From assembly GCF_933775445.1 (NCBI RefSeq), contig NC_065875.1:11297001-11361000 (forward strand): 64,000 nt of DNA, in the 5' to 3' direction. Below the pieces are notes generated by a model that was given only the letters and a program-made list of their open reading frames with translations, did no database searches and was not told where the DNA came from. Of the stretch, positions 59,554-64,000 are shown piece by piece. Source of the stretch: Argentina anserina. Lineage: Eukaryota; Streptophyta; Magnoliopsida; Rosales; Rosaceae. The position numbers were made by a program, and so were the translations under genes. Position 1 is the stretch's first letter; each line of letters starts with the position of its first letter.

Positions 59554-60970
59554 ATGGCAAATACTTCTAAGCTGCAAGCGCTGTCGAACCACCTCGCCGG
59601 CCCTAAAACTAGTTTGTTTCTCTCTACCATTGATAACTACTTAGTTGTTTCCGATCTGTTAGTTTTTTTTGTTCGTTGTTTCTTTGAGTAGTGGGTACTT
59701 GGTTTCTTCACTTTCTTGACTTGCTTCGTTGCTCTATGAAATATGATGTAAATATGAGCTGCATGTATATATGGATTTTTCTTTTAGAAAGAAAGACTAC
59801 TAATATTATTGCATAGCTCTAAATTTGGGGATTACGATCAGATTGCGAAACATCTAATGAACATGTAGGCGCATGAGATTGCCCACCAAGTGTGGTTGAA
59901 ATCACAAGATCTTGTGTGTGTGTGGAATGGGGTAGTGTTACAAGTATATATGAACTCGATCTGTATCACTGTTCTTCTTTACCTCGTTATTGAACTCAAT
60001 AAAGTCAACTAAGTTTTAAGCATATGAGAACATGCTTCCGTAATAGTGGTTAATATCATTATGCATGCCCAAAAACTAATTAAGCAATTTAAGCTGCATA
60101 TATGTACTATGTATGGGGTTTTGCTATTATGTAAATGTGATTTCTTTGGCTCTGGACAGTTCATTTCTGGGCTCCGACTTTCAAATGGGAAATAACTATT
60201 GCAAATATTCTCGACTCCTCTAAACCACCAGTCAAGTTTCCTATGCTCAACAAACAGGTCAACACTATTATCTACTGCATACTATACATGTATGTTTGAT
60301 ATCAATCTATAGCTGAAAGGGAAAAGGGAGCATGTTCATCCAAACTATGAAAATGGTTCGGATGCCAAGCTTAGTAGTTTTTGTTTCTCTTTGATCCATT
60401 TGTTTTGATATTCATAATTTGGATGTCAAGCTCGACACACTGATAGAGAATTGAGAAATTGTTCAATTACACAGTGATTACGAGCACTGGACTTATATGG
60501 GCAAGATTCGGCAGAATAATCACCCCAGTAATTGATTCTACTCGCAAGACTTCTTTATACTAGCAAATCAAATTGCAGTGTAATATTCATCAATTTGTCT
60601 ATATTTTTTCAGAAGAACTGGAATCTAGTCAGCGTCAGTTTGGGGATTGCTGCCACTTCCATCTATCAACTTTCACGTAAAATTCAGTCAGTACTTAAGT
60701 AAATCAACTTGTTTGCTTCAACATGTGATTAAGGGATGTGAGTTAGTCTTTGAGTCTTTTCGCCCAAACAAATATTTGGTCAGGTTCGCGAGGTCACTAC
60801 AATGACTATTTTGTTATAGTCATTCATTATAGTATTTTGTTGGATTGTATGCAAATTCACATTTGATCAAGTTAGCTAATCAGTAATCCTCATTTTACAG
60901 GCACGACTACCTATCCTCCGACGAGCAACAAGCTGCTTCAGAGAAAATTGAGACCAATAGTCTCAATTAA
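59554..60970 (+). CDS. Mitochondrial pyruvate carrier, MPC2-like, five exons
   Basis: MPC proteins form a small complex in the mitochondrial inner membrane that imports pyruvate. I assembled exons 59554-59611, 60160-60257, 60447-60527, 60613-60686 and 60901-60970. They start MANTSKLQALSNHLAGPKT and go on to IHFWAPTFKWEITIANILD, STGLIWARFGRIITP, KNWNLVSVSLGIAATSIYQL and SRKIQHDYLSS, ending NSLN: 126 residues, against about 110 in plants. The family's PKTxHFWAPTFKW, TGxIWxR, ITPKNWNL and YQLxRK motifs are clear. Odd: the acceptor expected just before the VIT of exon 3 is out of phase. An upstream acceptor at 60445-60446 (or 60454-60455) restores the frame with about nine extra residues (RIEKLFNYT). 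The gene may be functional with an extended loop or may be decaying. The GISIAN motif is EITIAN here. Confidence 0.85.
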
Positions 60971-63900
60971 TTTGTGCCTCAGGCTAATTTGGAGTGCAAC
61001 ATGATTGGAGTTTATGTCGGTATACTAAACTATATGCATTATGCATTGAAAAGACCATCTAAGCCTCATAATCTTATGTACGTACCAATGCATGCAAACT
61101 TACGAATTTGCCTTGTTTAATTTAGCACATACCAAGTAAAGCAAATTAGCTATCATAGCCATTACATGGTTGCACTCCTTCCCGCTCATATACAATAGCT
61201 GTTAACACGCAAAGCAGTTGAAAGAACCTGGACCAAAGAAAAGAAGAGAAAATGACGCATTACACGAGCCAAACTCTCATCATACCTATGGTCCCGGTTG
61301 ATCGGGGTCGACCAGTTGTGGCAGCAGCAGAAGTAATTGAAGAGAACTTGTTGGTTGTGGGGAACCTAAAAGAGAAGGTCTAGCTCTAGCTTCAGTGGGG
61401 AGAAGTTGGATACAGCAGAAGAGGCCATTGCATGACTGGATAATCAGGTGGGTGGATGTGACCTTGCAGGCTCAGTTAGGTTTTGGTTCGCACAGTTGCT
61501 AGCAGTGCCTAGCACTACAACTAGGCGGACAACGATCGACCAAACCATATGTGCCGGATGTTTCTAAAAATAATGCGGCAATGGGCGAGTGCGGATGACG
61601 GAACTTGGCGTTGGAAATAGGGGAGATCCAGTTCTAGAGGACAAATTTGTTGCAGACCAGTTCCCAAGCTGGCACACAAGAATTTCCGTAAGGATATCTT
61701 CCGCTAATATTATTTCTGCTAAGCTGCTGCTACTACTGCGTTTTAGCGTTTGCACCATCTTGATTTCTCTCACAAGAGCTCTAATTTGCTTTAGAAAATC
61801 TGGATTCCTCATTCCGATTGAGAATCGCTAACCATCCGAACCCAAAAGGAATACAACCACAACTCATTTCGCCAAATTCAAGGATGCGAAACTGACCTTA
61901 AGTCAACATCCTGTCAATTGTAGGTTGTTCCAACTTTGATTGATCTAACAAAGAAACAAAGATTACGAAGAAAAAGAAGCATATACTATACAGGGTCACC
62001 ACTCCTCCCTTATACATACATCGTTGTTTCATAGATATGAACTTAAACGGAAAGTATGCTATAAGACAACAACACTAACAATACGAAAAGTTTTATTAAA
62101 AAAAAAACAATATGAAAAGCTCTATCTAAAAGTTTTTATGGAAAACTATGGTCAAACACTGTAAGAATACAAGTTAGGCAAAATCAGAATCATAGACGTA
62201 CTAAACTGCATAAAAATCAATAACAATAAATACAGGCATCATGAACAAATTTAATAGCTAAATCCAATTGGCTTAAGGAATGACCAATATAAACCAAGAC
62301 AGCACATGCGAATATGGCGTTTAGAAATGTACACCAGAAATGACCTGAATATGAGGTCACTAAAGCTGACTACTGGAGTTGGTGACTGGAGGTTGTATAT
62401 CAAGAGATGTAAGCAGTTATTGGTCTGGACCGAATATGGCATATGATGAAACATATTCCAATTCACCACACTACTCGGCCCCAAAACTAGAATTAGATAG
62501 TAAACTTCAACGCTCCATCTAAGCAATAAGAACTAATTAACTCCTGTGTAGGACTGTATTAACATCTATCCAAGATCTTCACAGTTCTGCTATTCATACA
62601 TGTCAGCAAGTAAAACACTAAAGAACATTTGCAATTCTCACATCATTAACAGAAAATGTCGTACATAGAAACAGAAATTCGGGGAGCAAATAGATTCTCT
62701 GAGGTCACCAAAGCAAACTATCAGAGTATCAGTCACCTAGCAAATTTGAAAGAACACTTTTTATCAGCTTGGATACTCCAGCATTGGTCATATATTATCT
62801 ATAATAACATTAGTCAGAAGTTTGCCCCATTCGCACCTCAACAAAATAGAAAAAAGATTAATGCAACCAGCATCTGTAATTGACTTGAGAATCTGTATCA
62901 TGGAAAACAAAACACAGTCCTAGCTCAAAAAAAAGGCCATTCCTCTACCAAACTGTAACCACAACCTCCTGGCCAATACCATTATCACCCATGGTTGCCA
63001 TAATTAAGAGAAAATCAAGTAGTCCACGACTTACCAACAGCTAATAACATCATGAAAGAAGGAAGACAAACAAACAAATCCCAGAAAGACCAACTTCTCA
63101 TTTCATCCGGTCCAGGGATCTACTCAACCACGCCATGTAGTAGTAGTCAAATTTCAGTCATCAAGTGAAAAGGAGCAAACCCGAGCTCCCCATTAATTCT
63201 AACCTTTATGGGAATATAAATACATCCACAGTCAGGTTTTGGCATTTACGTGTAGCACAGAATGACCACCAGAAAGAACAAACTCTATACCTTCTATTTT
63301 CCTTCAACATAACTTTTCATCTTATTGGTTTTAAGTGTATATCAAAGTACAAACAACAAAACAAATTTTTAGCTCATACTAAAGTCCAACTATGGATAAC
63401 ACCACAAACAAAAAAGAAACAGAACAAAAGAACAAAGGGGAAGAAATTGAGGATATACAAGTGTATAAAAGAGCTGGTGAGAGTACTTTCAGGCCACTCA
63501 TAACCACCTATAATCTAGTTAATCTTTAACCATGGTCCAACACTCAAAAGAACCTGGTTTAACAGAATTCAGAACAATTATTGAGAATCAAGACCTGTGC
63601 AGAAACAATTCACAAATACTCTAATGTCCATTCTGCTAATGAGTACTTATTGTATACAACACAGTCCCTAAGCTTTTCTTATTTGCTACAACAAAAGCCA
63701 AACATAGTCATACTGAAGGAATGACCAAAAACAAGTAAATCATTACACAGGCAACTCTTAACGAATCCAAACCAACATCCACCTTTTTTACTACCAATGT
63801 TATAAAAATCCACGTCTTAAGAAAAAAAATCCAATATTTCCAATATCTGTAGTTGACTTGGCTCTGTATAACTGTATTAACAAAAATAAAATAAAAATCT

Positions 63901-64000
63901 AGCTGAAAGAAAGGCCATTTCTATCCCTAACTGTAACTTGACAATCTCTCTGGATAATACCGTTATGCCAATAATTTCCATAATTGAGAAATTTCAACCT
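60971..64000. other. No gene recognised
   Basis: AT-rich sequence with several 75-112-codon frames, none with recognisable domains. The minus frame at 61812-61564 and its neighbours contain cysteine-bearing text but no secure match. The last kilobase holds a diverged direct repeat (listed separately). It could be intron or upstream sequence of the unidentified minus-strand gene. Confidence 0.4.
62866..63992. repeat. Diverged direct repeat, units about 980 bp apart
   Basis: The block 62866-63008 (CTGTAATTGACTTGAGAATC, AAGGCCATTCCTCTACCAAA, CTGTAAC, TGCCATAATTAAGAGAAA) recurs at about 63846-63992 (CTGTAGTTGACTTGGCTCTG, AAGGCCATTTCTATCCCTAA, CTGTAAC, TTCCATAATTGAGAAA). Order and spacing are kept, so it looks like an old duplication of a ~1-kb segment or two copies of one repeat family. 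Confidence 0.6.

Noticed and set aside
61564..61812. 82-codon minus ORF, with neighbouring-frame text faintly like a wall-associated receptor Cys-rich domain
   Set aside because: The likeness covers few residues in a frame with stops, and no kinase or further domain is nearby.
1..64000. tRNA, rRNA or other structural RNA genes and CRISPR arrays
   Set aside because: I found no cloverleaf-type A/B boxes or rRNA signatures. The tRNA-complementary sites are retrotransposon primer sites, and all repeat arrays seen are microsatellites or transposon-internal repeats.

Overview
The window is nuclear DNA of a flowering plant. The evidence is GT-AG introns, a multi-exon cytosolic tryptophanyl-tRNA synthetase, UGT74-type glycosyltransferases, a SnRK2 kinase, FAR1/FHY3-type Mutator transposase, Ty3 LTR retrotransposons and AT-rich intergenic DNA. 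The kind of genes and repeats fits a eudicot. A rosid such as Rosaceae is my guess, not shown by the sequence. I see no prokaryotic, organellar or CRISPR features.

Layout. 1-2628: the 5' end of an Athila-like Ty3 element on the minus strand (gag start, primer-binding site, complete LTR). 3067-4140: an intronless SnRK2 kinase gene (minus). 5231-5621: a foldback MITE in TA-microsatellite DNA. 5668-10353: a Mutator-like element with long terminal inverted repeats, a decayed FAR1-type transposase (minus) and a nested hAT-like fragment. 11218-16324: cytosolic tryptophan--tRNA ligase (minus, 12 coding exons, 402 aa when spliced). 17781-18618: a tandemly duplicated RNase H fragment. 19480-25262: a decayed, internally rearranged Ty3 element with LTRs and a perfect 5-bp target duplication (AGTCA). 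27547-40864: a 13.3-kb Tat-type Ty3 element with a perfect target duplication (AAACG). It carries an antisense plant-mobile-domain ORF, a captured NT-C2 host-gene fragment and an inserted inverted LTR dimer. 41540-43390: a LINE ORF1 remnant split by a MITE.

47562-57311 holds two tandem UGT74-type glycosyltransferase genes (plus strand). Each has one intron at the same site, and each intron holds a different MITE. Both proteins have His where the family has its catalytic Asp, and the second also has a changed donor-sugar motif. 58026-59107 holds three phase-compatible exons of an unidentified minus-strand gene. 59554-60970 is a five-exon mitochondrial pyruvate carrier (MPC2-like) gene (plus) that has to be assembled by splicing. 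The last 3 kb hold no gene I can name.

The host genes are unrelated housekeeping or specialised-metabolism genes, apart from the tandem UGT pair. Roughly half of the window is transposon-derived. The most unusual structures are the composite Tat element and the paired UGT active-site changes.
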